Assembly: GCA_951812995.1 (NCBI GenBank)
Contig: CATOTD010000003.1
Span: 62,001 to 126,000 of the forward strand
Source: an uncultured Gammaproteobacteria bacterium
GTDB lineage: Bacteria > Pseudomonadota > Gammaproteobacteria > Eutrophobiales > Eutrophobiaceae
Length of the DNA: 64,000 nt
Reading direction: 5' to 3'
Under the pieces are notes generated by a model. It had not been told where the DNA came from, did no database searches, and worked only from the letters and a program-made list of their open reading frames with translations. Both the position numbers and the translations under genes were made by a program. Positions within the stretch are counted from its first letter, which is position 1; each line of letters opens with the position of its first letter. Of the stretch, positions 46,932-56,364 are shown one piece after another.

Positions 46932-47861
46932 TCATGCTAGCACCTCGCGATAGGTAATCCGTTTACCTATCGCGTTGCTTATAAGTGATTCTATACGTTG
47001 ATTGGTTGGTAACTTACATGGTCCGTTATTCAGTCTAAAAGTCACTTCGTTCACATAGCGATGTAAGTGTTTAGTGCTGGCATGATGCCATACCCCATAC
47101 AGACCGCGTTTGAGTAAAGCCCAGACACTTTCAATGCTATTGGTATGAATGTTGTTTGAACCCACATATTCTCCCGCACTATGGGTTACCGTACCATGCT
47201 GATAAGCAGACTGTAAATGCTGATATGACCTGTGTTCATCTGTGTAAATGGTGGCCCCATATTCCACTGAACAGCCAATCTCTTTGTGCAGGGTCGGTAT
47301 ATCAGTTGATGGGATAGGCTTAGCCCTTGTGCGGCCACCGCGCTCACGCATTCCGACCACTACCTGCTTGCCAGCTACGCCACGGCCTGCGCGGACTTTC
47401 TTGTGTTTGTGTTTGTTATGTTCCTTCCCACCGATATAGGTCTCATCAATCTCAACAATGCCAGAAAGTAAATTATCTGTATTATCGTTACAGGTTTCAC
47501 GAATGCGGGCCTGCATAAACCAGGCGGTCTTTTGAGTTACTCCGATTTGTTTAGATAACTGCAAGCTAGATATGCCCTTGCGCGAGGTGACAGTTAAGTA
47601 AATAGCATATAGCCATTTATGTAGTGGAACATGAGAACGTTCAAAGATAGTGCCGGTTCTCACCGTAAACTCACTCTTACAGTCCCGGCATAAGTAATAT
47701 CCTGTCCGCTTTCCTTTGCGCGGGGTAATACGCTTAAATTCCCCACAATGAGGACAGGATATGTAATCTCTCCAGCGTTGTCCCTCAAAATACAATCTAG
47801 CGGCTTCAGCATCCGGAAACTGGCGAAATAACTCAAATGTGGATATGGCATTGTCTTTCAT
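46932..47861 (-). CDS. IS1595-family transposase
   Basis: A 309-residue, apparently complete transposase. An N-terminal zinc ribbon (CPHCGEFKRI...CRDC) is followed by the ISXO2-like DDE domain, with Asp in VEIDETYIGGKEHNKH, Asp in YTDEHRSY, the NNIHTNSIESVWALLKRG segment and NEVTFRLNN. Intact motifs suggest it may still be active. Confidence 0.92.
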   Translation of the reverse strand: MKDNAISTFELFRQFPDAEAARLYFEGQRWRDYISCPHCGEFKRITPRKGKRTGYYLCRDCKSEFTVRTGTIFERSHVPLHKWLYAIYLTVTSRKGISSLQLSKQIGVTQKTAWFMQARIRETCNDNTDNLLSGIVEIDETYIGGKEHNKHKHKKVRAGRGVAGKQVVVGMRERGGRTRAKPIPSTDIPTLHKEIGCSVEYGATIYTDEHRSYQHLQSAYQHGTVTHSAGEYVGSNNIHTNSIESVWALLKRGLYGVWHHASTKHLHRYVNEVTFRLNNGPCKLPTNQRIESLISNAIGKRITYREVLA

Positions 47862-48221
47862 TGATGACCCTCCGTTTTATTGCATTTTTATGTTAGATTA
47901 TATGGGTTATCTATTGGAGTTAAGTATATAATTCCCTTTTTTTTAGATAACACTTGCCCTTTAGCAAGGGATGCTACGGATTATTGGTCTGAGCAAGATA
48001 TTAATGTATTGCTTGAGTTTTGTCATAAAATAAGTAATCGATTTTTTAAACCCATGTATGATGCAGAAAGAAAAAGGCTAGCGGCATTTAAAAAATGCAA
48101 GGCGAAAGAAAAACATATATCATCTAAAAAAGCTTATGATCATTGTCCTTCTTGTCAAAAAGTTGTTAATAACGTGAATAATAGTGGTGTAGGTAAGGTA
48201 GCAGGAGAAAGTGATATCCAA

Positions 48222-48345
48222 AGCCTTATAGATTATATGCAAGATATTATAATTGAATCCAACAAAAAGCTGGATGAAACATTAGCCTTATAGATTATAT
48301 TGAAGATATTATACGCGAATCCAGCAAAAAGCTAGATGAATTATA
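48222..48345. repeat. 62-bp tandem duplication at the 3' end of the interrupted gene
   Basis: The unit starting AGCCTTATAGATTATAT at 48222 recurs at 48284, exactly 62 bp on, with about 10 differences. The first copy encodes LIDYMQDIIIESNKKLDE and the second, LIDYIEDIIRESSKKLDEL-stop. As 62 is not a multiple of three, the duplication moved the second copy out of frame. Confidence 0.85.
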
Positions 48346-48413
48346 ATCTAACTAAGTTGTGGTTGTGTTGTTGTAGGCAGTGGCAAAAAGCGATAATGCC
48401 GTGATGCCTTGCA

Positions 48414-48450
48414 ACATAAAAAAACCCGCTTTATGCGGGTTTTTTTATGT
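48414..48450. terminator. strong bidirectional terminator
   Basis: A perfect 16-bp stem (ACATAAAAAAACCCGC and its complement) with a 5-nt loop, A-run on one side and T-run on the other. It can stop transcription from the accessory patch and, on the reverse strand, from rho. The 233 bp from here to the rho stop show nothing further. Confidence 0.9.
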
Positions 48451-48683
48451 ATAAAATCAATGGCTCAATCATTGCGTCTGCATTCACCGCGCCTTATACC
48501 GGCGTATGTCGCAAGCGGAAAATAGGTCATGATTTTCAGTGCCTGAATAAGAATGCTAGCTTCTCATCCATTCATTATGTTTGATATGTTGCAAGATATA
48601 TCGAATAAACTATCAATTTGACAGAATCGTTTAAGATTGATTATAACCGTAGCAGACGACCGTAATGTTGCACTGAAGTGATT

Positions 48684-49940
48684 TCAGCGCTTCATCGCCT
48701 CAAAGAATGCGGCATTATTTTTAGTCGCTTTTAATCGTTCCAGCATAAATTCCATAGCACCGAGTTCCTCCATAGGATGTAGCAACTTGCGTAATATCCA
48801 GGTTTTTTGTAGTTCACCTTCATGAGTCAATAACTCTTCGCGACGGGTGCCTGAACGGTTAATGTTAATGGCCGGATAGATGCGTTTTTCAGCAATCGTA
48901 CGATCCAGATGCAATTCCATATTGCCGGTACCTTTAAATTCTTCGTAGATCACATCATCCATTCTTGAGCCAGTATCGACCAGCGCGGTCGCAATGATAG
49001 TCAAGCTGCCGCCTTCTTCGATATTACGTGCCGCGCCAAAAAAACGTTTTGGCCTTTGTAATGCATTCGCATCTACCCCGCCAGTGAGTACCTTGCCGGA
49101 GGTGGGAATAACCGTATTATAGGCACGGGCAAGTCGGGTGATGGAATCGAGTAGGATCACAACATTCTTTTTGTGTTCTACGAGACGTTTCGCATGCTCA
49201 ATTACCATTTCCGCAACCTGTACGTGACGACTGGCGGGTTCATCAAAGGTGCTGGATATGACTTCACCACGCACCGAGCGTGCCATTTCGGTTACTTCTT
49301 CAGGGCGTTCATCAATTAATAAAACCATGAGATGGACTTCTGGATGATTGCGTGCGATAGATTGCGCAATACTTTGCAAGATCATCGTTTTACCTGCTTT
49401 TGGCGGCGATACGATGAGGCCACGTTGTCCTTTGCCAATGGGTGATGCGAGATCAATAATGCGCGGCGTTAAATCTTCAGTACTACCGTTACCCTGTTCG
49501 AGGATTAGACGTTCAGTGGGAAAGAGCGGTGTCAGGTTTTCAAATAAAATCTTACCTTTGACTTTATCGGGTATTTCAAAATTGATCTCATTTATCTTGA
49601 GTAAGGCAAAGTAGCGTTCGCCGTCTTTTGGAGGGCGAATTTTGCCGGCAATATTGTCACCCGTGCGGAGATTGAAACGCCTTATTTGACTCGGCGAAAC
49701 ATAAATATCATCGGGTCCTGCCAGGTAAGAACTACCCGCAGATCGTAAAAAGCCAAACCCGTCTTGCAATATCTCCAAGACACCATCGCCATGGATATCT
49801 TCCCCTTTTTTGGCCTGCGCCTTTAGTATTTCAAATATAACATCCTGTTTGCGTGAACGGGCAATATTATCAAGGCCAAGTTCGGAAGAGAGAGAGACAA
49901 GTTCTGAGGCTGGTTTTTGTTTAAGTTCTGTTAGGTTCAT
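48684..49940 (-). CDS. rho: transcription termination factor Rho
   Basis: A hexameric RNA helicase that ends transcription. 418 residues, one fewer than E. coli. The N-terminal domain begins [17 protein letters not shown]. The RNA-binding cold-shock fold has DGFGFLRS, Walker [13 protein letters not shown], Walker [17 protein letters not shown], and the Q and R loops lie in [20 protein letters not shown]. Core gene, upstream of trxA on the other side as in many gammaproteobacteria. Confidence 0.98.
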   Translation of the reverse strand: MNLTELKQKPASELVSLSSELGLDNIARSRKQDVIFEILKAQAKKGEDIHGDGVLEILQDGFGFLRSAGSSYLAGPDDIYVSPSQIRRFNLRTGDNIAGKIRPPKDGERYFALLKINEINFEIPDKVKGKILFENLTPLFPTERLILEQGNGSTEDLTPRIIDLASPIGKGQRGLIVSPPKAGKTMILQSIAQSIARNHPEVHLMVLLIDERPEEVTEMARSVRGEVISSTFDEPASRHVQVAEMVIEHAKRLVEHKKNVVILLDSITRLARAYNTVIPTSGKVLTGGVDANALQRPKRFFGAARNIEEGGSLTIIATALVDTGSRMDDVIYEEFKGTGNMELHLDRTIAEKRIYPAININRSGTRREELLTHEGELQKTWILRKLLHPMEELGAMEFMLERLKATKNNAAFFEAMKR

Positions 49941-50131
49941 AGGTTTTGGGTGTGGGTAAAAATGGAAATTTTTCTTAAAAAATGCGGAGCGTTTACAAAT
50001 CTAAAGCGAGTTAAAGTTTTTGTGGATTAAAGCGGTTTGATTTCGGTTGGTTAAGTTATTACTTAAAACCCATTGGTTCAAAGTAGCACGCGTTTCGTGA
50101 TTCGTCCAGCTAATTTTTATAAAACCTCTGC

Positions 50132-50458
50132 TTAAATGTTTGTGTCGATAAAAGCTTCTAACTGAGACTTGGATGCGGCTCCAATCTTCGTCGCCGCAAC
50201 CTCACCATTCTTGAACAAAATGAGTGTTGGTATGCTTCTAACACCATAGCTTGCAGGTGTACTTTGGTTGTCGTCAATATTAATTTTGGCAACTGTCAAT
50301 TTACCGTTATATTGTGTAGCGATTTGATCTAGAATAGGGGCTATACTCTTACAAGGACCACACCATTCAGCCCAGAAATCCAGAATTACAGGTCGTTCTG
50401 ATTTCAAAACTTCATCTTCAAAACTTGAGTCTGTAACATGCAATATACTTTCAGTCAT
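50132..50458 (-). CDS. trxA: thioredoxin 1
   Basis: A 108-residue cytoplasmic disulfide reductase. Active site WCGPC with Cys33 and Cys36 ([16 protein letters not shown]), cis-Pro in [13 protein letters not shown]. Upstream on the same strand lies a TTGACA box with AT-rich DNA and an AAGGA, consistent with its own promoter. It precedes rho, the order trxA-rho known from E. coli. Confidence 0.97.
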   Translation of the reverse strand: MTESILHVTDSSFEDEVLKSERPVILDFWAEWCGPCKSIAPILDQIATQYNGKLTVAKINIDDNQSTPASYGVRSIPTLILFKNGEVAATKIGAASKSQLEAFIDTNI

Positions 50459-50707
50459 TTAATTTATAATCCTTATAGTATTGTTTGGGTGTCAATTTCA
50501 ACGAAATTAACGCTTAATTGCAAGTTTGATATTTAGCGGTTGCCCAACTAGGCACACGATTTAATTAAAAACTGACAATAGCACGTAAATATGCCCTGTG
50601 GGAATGCAGTCAATCGGATATCTAAACAGACTCGAATAGGAAAACCTGCATTACGATTCATCACGCTATCGCTTCTTATGCAACATATTATATCGCTGGA
50701 TTAATAA

Positions 50708-51985
50708 ATGACACTAAAAATTATGAATACCCCTGAGTTTAAGCAATTTTCACTAGACGAGAGACTCTTGCAAGCCTTAACTGATATCGGCTTTGTAAAA
50801 TGCACCCCTATCCAGGGAGAATGTTTACCATTGCTGTTAGCTGGACATGACATTGCAGGTCAGGCACAGACTGGCACTGGCAAGACAGCGGCATTCTTGC
50901 TTTCGACCTTGCACTTTTTACTCAAGAAACAAGCACGGCCAAATAGTAATTTACGGGCCTTAATCATTGCTCCGACGCGAGAGTTGGCAATACAGATACA
51001 TAAAGATGCAGCGATATTCAATCAATATTGCGGATTAAGATTGGCACTGGTTTATGGTGGCATAGATTATGAGAAGCAACGCGCAACAGTGGCAGCGGGC
51101 GTTGATATTTTGATTGGCACACCCGGTCGGTTAATTGATTATTTTAAACAAGGTGTCTACACATTAAAAGGGATCGAGATCGTTGTTCTGGATGAGGCTG
51201 ATCGCATGTTTGATCTCGGTTTTATCAGTGATATTCGCTACCTTCTGCGACGGATGCCAAAACCAGAAAAACGTTTGAACATGATTTTTTCAGCAACATT
51301 GTCGCATCGAGTGATGGAATTGGCTTATGAACACATGAATAGTCCAACGCTGGTAAAAATCAATCCAGAACAGGTGACTGCGGATAAGGTGACACAAGTT
51401 CTGTACCATGTTGCAAATAATGAAAAAATTTCTCTGTTACTGGGCTTGTTAAGAAAAATGGACCCACAAAGGACTATCGTATTTGTAAACACAAAACGTA
51501 TTGCAGAGAAAGTCTGGTCCTATCTTGAAGGGAATGGTATTCATTGTGCGATATTATCAGGTGATGTCCCGCAACATAAAAGACAAAGGCTATTCAAGCA
51601 GTTTTCTAAAGGCGAATTAGTTGCATTAGTGGCAACAGATCTTGCAGCTCGTGGGCTACATATACCTGATGTCAGTCATGTTTTTAATTTTGATTTACCA
51701 CAAAATCCGGAAGATTATGTACATCGAATTGGTAGAACAGCACGGGCTGGCGCAAGTGGTGATGCCGTCAATTTCGGTTGTGAAGATTACATTTACTCCT
51801 TGATGGATATCGAAAAATTTATTGGTTATCCTATCCCAACAGTACCTATAACAGAAGATTTACTCATAACGCCAGAGCCACCAGTGCGGCGCAAACATCA
51901 TGAACAAGTCCACAAAAAGCAGAAGAAAAAAACGGGTCGGCAATCACGACAGGCGGGTAAATCAGGTAGTCGTAGAATTTCTTAA
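50708..51985 (+). CDS. rhlB: DEAD-box RNA helicase RhlB
   Basis: A 425-residue DEAD-box helicase. The Q motif region (FVKCTPIQGECLPLLLAGHD), AQTGTGKTAAFLL, PTRELAIQI, VLDEADRMFDLGF, SATLSHRV and HRIGRTARAG are all in order. RhlB belongs to the RNA degradosome with RNase E. The C-terminal tail is basic (HKKQKKKTGRQSRQAGKSGS) and could bind RNA. Divergent from trxA as in E. coli, which supports RhlB over other DEAD-box paralogues. Confidence 0.93.
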   Translation: MTLKIMNTPEFKQFSLDERLLQALTDIGFVKCTPIQGECLPLLLAGHDIAGQAQTGTGKTAAFLLSTLHFLLKKQARPNSNLRALIIAPTRELAIQIHKDAAIFNQYCGLRLALVYGGIDYEKQRATVAAGVDILIGTPGRLIDYFKQGVYTLKGIEIVVLDEADRMFDLGFISDIRYLLRRMPKPEKRLNMIFSATLSHRVMELAYEHMNSPTLVKINPEQVTADKVTQVLYHVANNEKISLLLGLLRKMDPQRTIVFVNTKRIAEKVWSYLEGNGIHCAILSGDVPQHKRQRLFKQFSKGELVALVATDLAARGLHIPDVSHVFNFDLPQNPEDYVHRIGRTARAGASGDAVNFGCEDYIYSLMDIEKFIGYPIPTVPITEDLLITPEPPVRRKHHEQVHKKQKKKTGRQSRQAGKSGSRRIS

Positions 51986-51989
51986 AGGG

Positions 51990-52040
51990 ACGCTGATTAT
52001 CCATCCATGAATTAATCAGCGTTGCGCAAAACGCAAGTTT
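51990..52040 (+). terminator. rhlB terminator region, two hairpins
   Basis: ACGCTGATTA (51990-51999) pairs with TAATCAGCGT (52013-52022). A second hairpin, TTGCG-CAAAA-CGCAA (52022-52036), runs into GTTTTATTTC. Position right after the rhlB stop fits termination. Confidence 0.65.
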
Positions 52041-52097
52041 TATTTCATTTTCAATAGCACGATACCAGTGCCGCTAGAAACATTGATAAGCGTCTCT

Positions 52098-52763
52098 TTA
52101 GTCCAATATTTGTTTTATCCAGGCCCCAATAGCGACTACTTCTTCAAGACAGACCGCGTGTTGCATCCTGTATTCATGCCATACAACGCTGTAACCGTGC
52201 GTCTTTAGGCTTGCACACGAGGCACGTCCCTGCTCTATCGGGATAACAGGATCAGAAATACCGTGCGCCATCATGATGGCAATGTTTTTAGCAGCGACAG
52301 CTTCATTTTTAAGCAGGTGGGGTAGTGGCAAGTAAGTTGACAATGCTAATAAACCTGCCAGAGGTAATGGAAAACGTAAACCCGCATGTAACGTGATCGC
52401 ACCACCTTGAGAAAATCCTGCCAGGATGATTTTTTTAGATTCAATGCCTGCTTCAATTTCAGCATTGATATAGCAATTAATCAGATCTGAAGACTCGATA
52501 ATTGATTCTGTATCTTCTTCATCACGCAGGTTTGGCGATTTCACGTCATACCAAGCACGCATACGCATACCATCGTTTATAGTGACAGGTCGTAGCGGCG
52601 CATGTGGAAAGATAAAGCGGATACCTAGCTCATCCGCGAGGTCCATCTCTGGTACTATTGATTCAAAATCATGGCCATCTGCCCCGAGCCCATGTAGCCA
52701 GATGACGCTTGCTTTGTGCGTCTTTTTGGGTTCAATGATGATTGCGTTCTGGTTGAATGACAT
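52098..52763 (-). CDS. alpha/beta-hydrolase, carboxylesterase/phospholipase family
   Basis: A 221-residue cytosolic serine esterase of the EstB/acyl-protein thioesterase type. It has VIWLHGLGADGHDFESIVPE, the nucleophile elbow GFSQGGAITLHAG, the Asp in HGISDPVIPIEQG and the C-terminal His in YRMQHAVCLEE. The usual substrates are short acyl esters. Transcribed towards rhlB; no operon partner. Confidence 0.92.
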   Translation of the reverse strand: MSFNQNAIIIEPKKTHKASVIWLHGLGADGHDFESIVPEMDLADELGIRFIFPHAPLRPVTINDGMRMRAWYDVKSPNLRDEEDTESIIESSDLINCYINAEIEAGIESKKIILAGFSQGGAITLHAGLRFPLPLAGLLALSTYLPLPHLLKNEAVAAKNIAIMMAHGISDPVIPIEQGRASCASLKTHGYSVVWHEYRMQHAVCLEEVVAIGAWIKQILD

Positions 52764-52891
52764 CTTACTATCCCGTTATTTAAAGGCTGATGATATATCC
52801 TTGCAGATCCTGATTCAATGCAAGTTATTTTTTCTTTGACTGTATTTTGTTATGCTCATGGAAACCAATAAACGTATCAGAGGATGCCAGA

Positions 52892-53038
52892 ATGAAGAGA
52901 GACGACAAGATAAAGATGATCAGGTTGGGGATAATACTTATGTTGTTGTCTTATGTCTCGGCGTGTGGACAAAAAGGGAAACTCTACCTGCCTCCTGACG
53001 CAAGTCTTACGGTTGCTTATACTGTCAACACTGCCTGA
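52892..53038 (+). CDS. lptM: LptM-like lipoprotein (YifL)
   Basis: A 48-residue small lipoprotein. The signal peptide ends with the lipobox LSYVSA-Cys, followed by GQKGKLYLPPDA, the conserved LptM motif. In E. coli LptM helps the LPS translocon LptDE mature by correct disulfide formation. The ATG at 52892 is chosen; an ATG at 52916 is also in frame and would give a shorter basic region. It lies 6 nt before lysA, the same neighbour as in other gammaproteobacteria. Confidence 0.88.
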   Translation: MKRDDKIKMIRLGIILMLLSYVSACGQKGKLYLPPDASLTVAYTVNTA

Positions 53039-53044
53039 TTGTTC

Positions 53045-54298
53045 ATGTCTGAGTTCCATTATAAAGACGGCTTGTTAAATGTCGAAGGTGTTTCTTTGGC
53101 AGAGATTGCCAGTCAATTCGGCACACCTTGCTATGTTTATTCTCGCAAAGCAATTGAATCTGCCTGGCTTGAATTTGATCGTGCATTGCAATCACAAAAG
53201 CATCTTGTCTGTTATGCAGTGAAAGCCAATTCAAATATTGGCATATTAAATCTATTGGCAAGACTGGGGGCTGGTTTTGACATTGTATCAGTCGGGGAAC
53301 TAGAACGTGTTCTGCGCGCGGGTGGCAAACCTGACAAAATTGTTTTTTCAGGTGTTGGAAAACGCAAGGATGAAATGCAAGCAGCACTAAAAGCAAATGT
53401 TAAATGTTTTAATGTTGAGTCAGTCAATGAATTGGTAAGACTCAATGGCGTTGCCGATAAAATGCAAAGGCAGGCACCTGTATCTTTAAGAGTCAATCCT
53501 GATGTTGATGCAAAAACCCACCCGTATATTGCAACTGGTTTGAAAGATAACAAATTTGGAATTGCCTCTGAAAATGCAATTGCTACATATAAACTCGCCG
53601 CAACGTTGCCGCATATCAGTATTCAAGGGATTGCTTGTCATATCGGTTCACAAATCACAACGCTGACACCTTTCAAAGATGCCTTGTTAAAAGTGTTGAC
53701 ATTGCTTGAGCAGTTAAAACAATTAGGCGTGACGTTAAGGCATATTGACTTGGGTGGCGGGCTGGGTATCTGTTACCAAAATGAAGCGCCGCCTGCGAGA
53801 GCCGCTTACATTCAGGCAATTATTGCCACACTCAATAATAAAAATATCGAACTCATTATAGAGCCTGGTCGTAGCATTGTTGGTAATGCGGGCATTTTGT
53901 TGACGAAAGTAGAATATCTGAATGAATCCGCAGACCGTAATTTCGCCATTGTCGATGCGGCGATGAACGATTTAATTCGCCCCGTACTCTACAACGGTTG
54001 GCATGCGATTAAGCGCGTTGTTAAAGCCACAAACGCAGAAGAACGTGTTTATGATGTCGTAGGCCCGGTCTGTGAAACGGGTGATTTCCTTGGGAAAAAT
54101 CGGTTACTACGATTAACGCATGGTGATCTATTGGCGGTTTGTGCTACCGGTGCCTATGGTTTTACCATGGCATCGAATTATAACTCACGACCAAGAGTGG
54201 TAGAAATCATCGTTGCTGGCAAACACGCTTATGAGATACGCAAGAGAGAACGCATTGAGGATTTAATGACTGGTGAAAATTTGCTACCCGAATCTTAG
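53045..54298 (+). CDS. lysA: diaminopimelate decarboxylase
   Basis: Last step of lysine synthesis: decarboxylates meso-diaminopimelate. 417 residues. The PLP lysine is in CYAVKANSN, and HIGSQI, DLGGGLGI, the phosphate-binding EPGRSIVGNAG and the active-site VCETGDFLG are all present. The frame is open to a TTG at 53039, but the ATG at 53045 is preferred. dapF, often next, is absent here. Confidence 0.97.
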   Translation: MSEFHYKDGLLNVEGVSLAEIASQFGTPCYVYSRKAIESAWLEFDRALQSQKHLVCYAVKANSNIGILNLLARLGAGFDIVSVGELERVLRAGGKPDKIVFSGVGKRKDEMQAALKANVKCFNVESVNELVRLNGVADKMQRQAPVSLRVNPDVDAKTHPYIATGLKDNKFGIASENAIATYKLAATLPHISIQGIACHIGSQITTLTPFKDALLKVLTLLEQLKQLGVTLRHIDLGGGLGICYQNEAPPARAAYIQAIIATLNNKNIELIIEPGRSIVGNAGILLTKVEYLNESADRNFAIVDAAMNDLIRPVLYNGWHAIKRVVKATNAEERVYDVVGPVCETGDFLGKNRLLRLTHGDLLAVCATGAYGFTMASNYNSRPRVVEIIVAGKHAYEIRKRERIEDLMTGENLLPES

Positions 54299-54409
54299 AT
54301 CTTGTAGATATTGTAAGGTTATGTTGCTTTTTACTGGCGGTAGGGAAGTCGATGCCATTGACTAACAGAAATTAAGATATAAAGCGCATGCAACGCATTC
54401 TTGAATCTG

Positions 54410-54444
54410 AAAAAACTGGATCCAGTGACCTGCTGAATCCAGTT
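54410..54444 (-). terminator. terminator of the glutamine synthetase gene
   Basis: On the reverse strand AACTGGAT and ATCCAGTT (54437-54444 and 54414-54421) form a stem followed by a T-run at 54410-54415. It lies about 25-55 bp after the stop at 54467. Confidence 0.7.
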
Positions 54445-54466
54445 GTGTTATTTAACTGATTGTCGC

Positions 54467-55480
54467 TTACATCGCTTCTTTTATTGTTTTAACGATGGCG
54501 GCGGCAACCTTGTAAGGATCGGCGTTGGAGGCAGGACGGCGATCTTCCAAACGTCCCCTCCAGCCATCTTCGATTGTTCCTACGGGGATACGAATTGACG
54601 CGCCACGGTCAGAAACACCATAACTGAAAGTGTCGATGGATTGTGTTTCATGCCTGCCGGTTAGACGATGCTCATTATAGGCACCATAAACGGTTATATG
54701 ACGTTTGATATTTTTACCGAACTGCTCACATACCTTGGTAAATATTTCCTGATTTCCTGAATTGCGCATTTCACTATTTGAAAAATTAGCGTGCATACCT
54801 GAACCATTCCAGTCTGTATCGCCGAGTGGTTTAGGATGCCATTCGACACCAAGATTAAATTTCTCAGCCGTACGTTCCAGAATATATCTTGCCGCCCATA
54901 TTTCATCACCCGCACGTTTAGCACCTTTCGCGAATATCTGAAATTCCCATTGTCCCGCCGCAACTTCAGCATTGATGCCTTCAATATTTATGCCTGCCTC
55001 AAGACAGAAATCAAGGTGATCTTCGACTACTTCCCGGGCATAGGCGTTTTCTGCACCAACCGAACAATAATAAGGGCCTTGTGGACGCGGATAACCACGG
55101 TGTGGAAAGCCTGGAGGCAGATTGGTTTCCGGGTCCCAAAGAAAATATTCCTGCTCGAAACCAAACCAGAAGTCATCATCTCCGTCACTTTCGTCAATAG
55201 TGGCACGACCATTGCTGACATGCGGTGTTCCATCCGCGTTTAAGACTTCTGTCATGACCAGAAAGGCATTATTGCGGTCTGGATCCGGAAAAATAGCGAC
55301 TGGTTTTAACAGGCAATCTGAAACCGACCCATCTGCTTGTGCTGTGGAACTGCCGTCAAAACACCACATCGGGCAATCTTCCAAGTTCCCATTGCAATCA
55401 GCTCGAACCATCGTCTTGCTACGTAGACCCTGTGTCGGCTTTGATCCATCAAGCCATATATATTCCAATTTACTTTTCAT
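54467..55480 (-). CDS. glnII: glutamine synthetase, GSII (eukaryotic-type short form)
   Basis: A 337-residue enzyme that condenses glutamate and ammonia with ATP. It has the beta-grasp N-terminus (EYIWLDGSKPTQGLRSKTMV), CPMWCFDGSSTAQA, FGFEQEYFLWDP, GINAEVAAGQWEFQI, SGMHANFSN and the C-terminal SDRGASIRIPVGT. Length and motifs fit the short type II class, known from eukaryotes, rhizobia and scattered bacteria, not the 470-residue GSI usual in gammaproteobacteria. No adenylylation-type Tyr region is seen, so control would differ from GSI. It stands alone with its own terminator. Confidence 0.93.
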   Translation of the reverse strand: MKSKLEYIWLDGSKPTQGLRSKTMVRADCNGNLEDCPMWCFDGSSTAQADGSVSDCLLKPVAIFPDPDRNNAFLVMTEVLNADGTPHVSNGRATIDESDGDDDFWFGFEQEYFLWDPETNLPPGFPHRGYPRPQGPYYCSVGAENAYAREVVEDHLDFCLEAGINIEGINAEVAAGQWEFQIFAKGAKRAGDEIWAARYILERTAEKFNLGVEWHPKPLGDTDWNGSGMHANFSNSEMRNSGNQEIFTKVCEQFGKNIKRHITVYGAYNEHRLTGRHETQSIDTFSYGVSDRGASIRIPVGTIEDGWRGRLEDRRPASNADPYKVAAAIVKTIKEAM

Positions 55481-55774
55481 ACGCTATTGCTCTCCTCCAA
55501 ATAGTTTTGTTGTATCAGGCTGACACCTGTTCGTTAAAGCATAATAGAAAGTGATATGTATGCCAATTTATTGGGTAAGCCCGCCCCATATTGCACTGTG
55601 GTTGACATTGAATGCCTATTGCAACAAGCGGCGTTTGCTTGGAGCGATAGATGCGGATAACCATTATTGCGCGGCGTATAGACCAATATTTTATTTTTAA
55701 CCGCTTCGCGATATTATGCCATCTATGATGCCTGTTCGGTATGCAAAATAATCTCTTAAATAAATAACAACAGG

Positions 55775-56293
55775 ATGCAATGTGTGACAACACGATTTTT
55801 TTATCTATCTCTACTTACAACTTGCTTGGGCTTACTTGGGTTTGGCTTCTATCTTGAACACGTTAAAGGATTGGAACCTTGCCCTCTCTGTGTATTTCAA
55901 CGTATCGCTTATATTACGATTGCCATTATCGCCCTTATTGCGGCTATCCACAACCCCAACAATACCCGGCCGCGCATTGCCTATAATATTGCATTGATCA
56001 TAACCGCCTTGGTGGGTGCTGGAATCGCTGGTAGACAAACATGGTTACAGCATTTACCACCCGAGTTAGTACCTGCATGTGGCCCGGGCCTGGAATATAT
56101 GTTTGAGGTATTTCCGTTTGGGCAAGCATTAAAGATGATCTTGAATGGCTCTGGGGAATGTGCAGAAGTTGATTGGCACTTTATCGGCTTCAGTATTGCT
56201 GAATGGAGTCTGGTCTGTTTCACAGCAATCCTCATCACTACGCTTGCGGCAACCTGCATACTGAAACCTGAAAACAGGCTGTCTAAATCCTAG
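55775..56293 (+). CDS. dsbB: disulfide bond formation protein DsbB
   Basis: A 172-residue inner-membrane protein that reoxidises DsbA and passes electrons to quinone. Four membrane helices. The first periplasmic loop has the redox pair CPLC in LEPCPLCVFQRIAY; the second has Cys in PACGPGLEYMFE and GSGECAEVDWHF, the second functional pair. Confidence 0.95.
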   Translation: MQCVTTRFFYLSLLTTCLGLLGFGFYLEHVKGLEPCPLCVFQRIAYITIAIIALIAAIHNPNNTRPRIAYNIALIITALVGAGIAGRQTWLQHLPPELVPACGPGLEYMFEVFPFGQALKMILNGSGECAEVDWHFIGFSIAEWSLVCFTAILITTLAATCILKPENRLSKS

Positions 56294-56364
56294 GGGCTGG
56301 TACTGTCGAAACGACAATCCTAGACGACAATCAAGTACTGATTTTTCTGTTTCGTCTGTTATTG

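Larger units (their letters stand above)
46480..47936 (-). mobile_element. IS1595-family (ISXO2-like) element with passenger gene, 1457 bp
   Basis: The ends are 23-bp inverted repeats with one mismatch: GGGAATTATATACTTGACTC at 46480 (continuing CAA) and its complement ending at 47936 with A for G. The element contains an intact transposase (46932-47861) and, downstream on the same strand, an HsdR-N-like passenger (46572-46891). Flanking 8-mers (AAAATAAA and TTTTTTTT) do not match, so no target duplication is visible. Confidence 0.88.
46435..48293 (+). pseudogene. AT-rich hypothetical gene interrupted by the IS1595 element
   Basis: The 5' part begins with AAGGAG (46435-46440) and the ATG at 46451 (MSKIKSIKI) and runs into the IS at 46480. 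After the right IS end at 47936 a frame continues FFLDNTCPLARDATDYWSEQ to LDETLAL and the stop at 48293, with a Cys pair in HCPSCQKVV. Removing the IS plus one 8-bp flank would join the two parts in frame, although no matching target duplication is seen. About 125 residues before interruption; function unknown. Confidence 0.5.
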
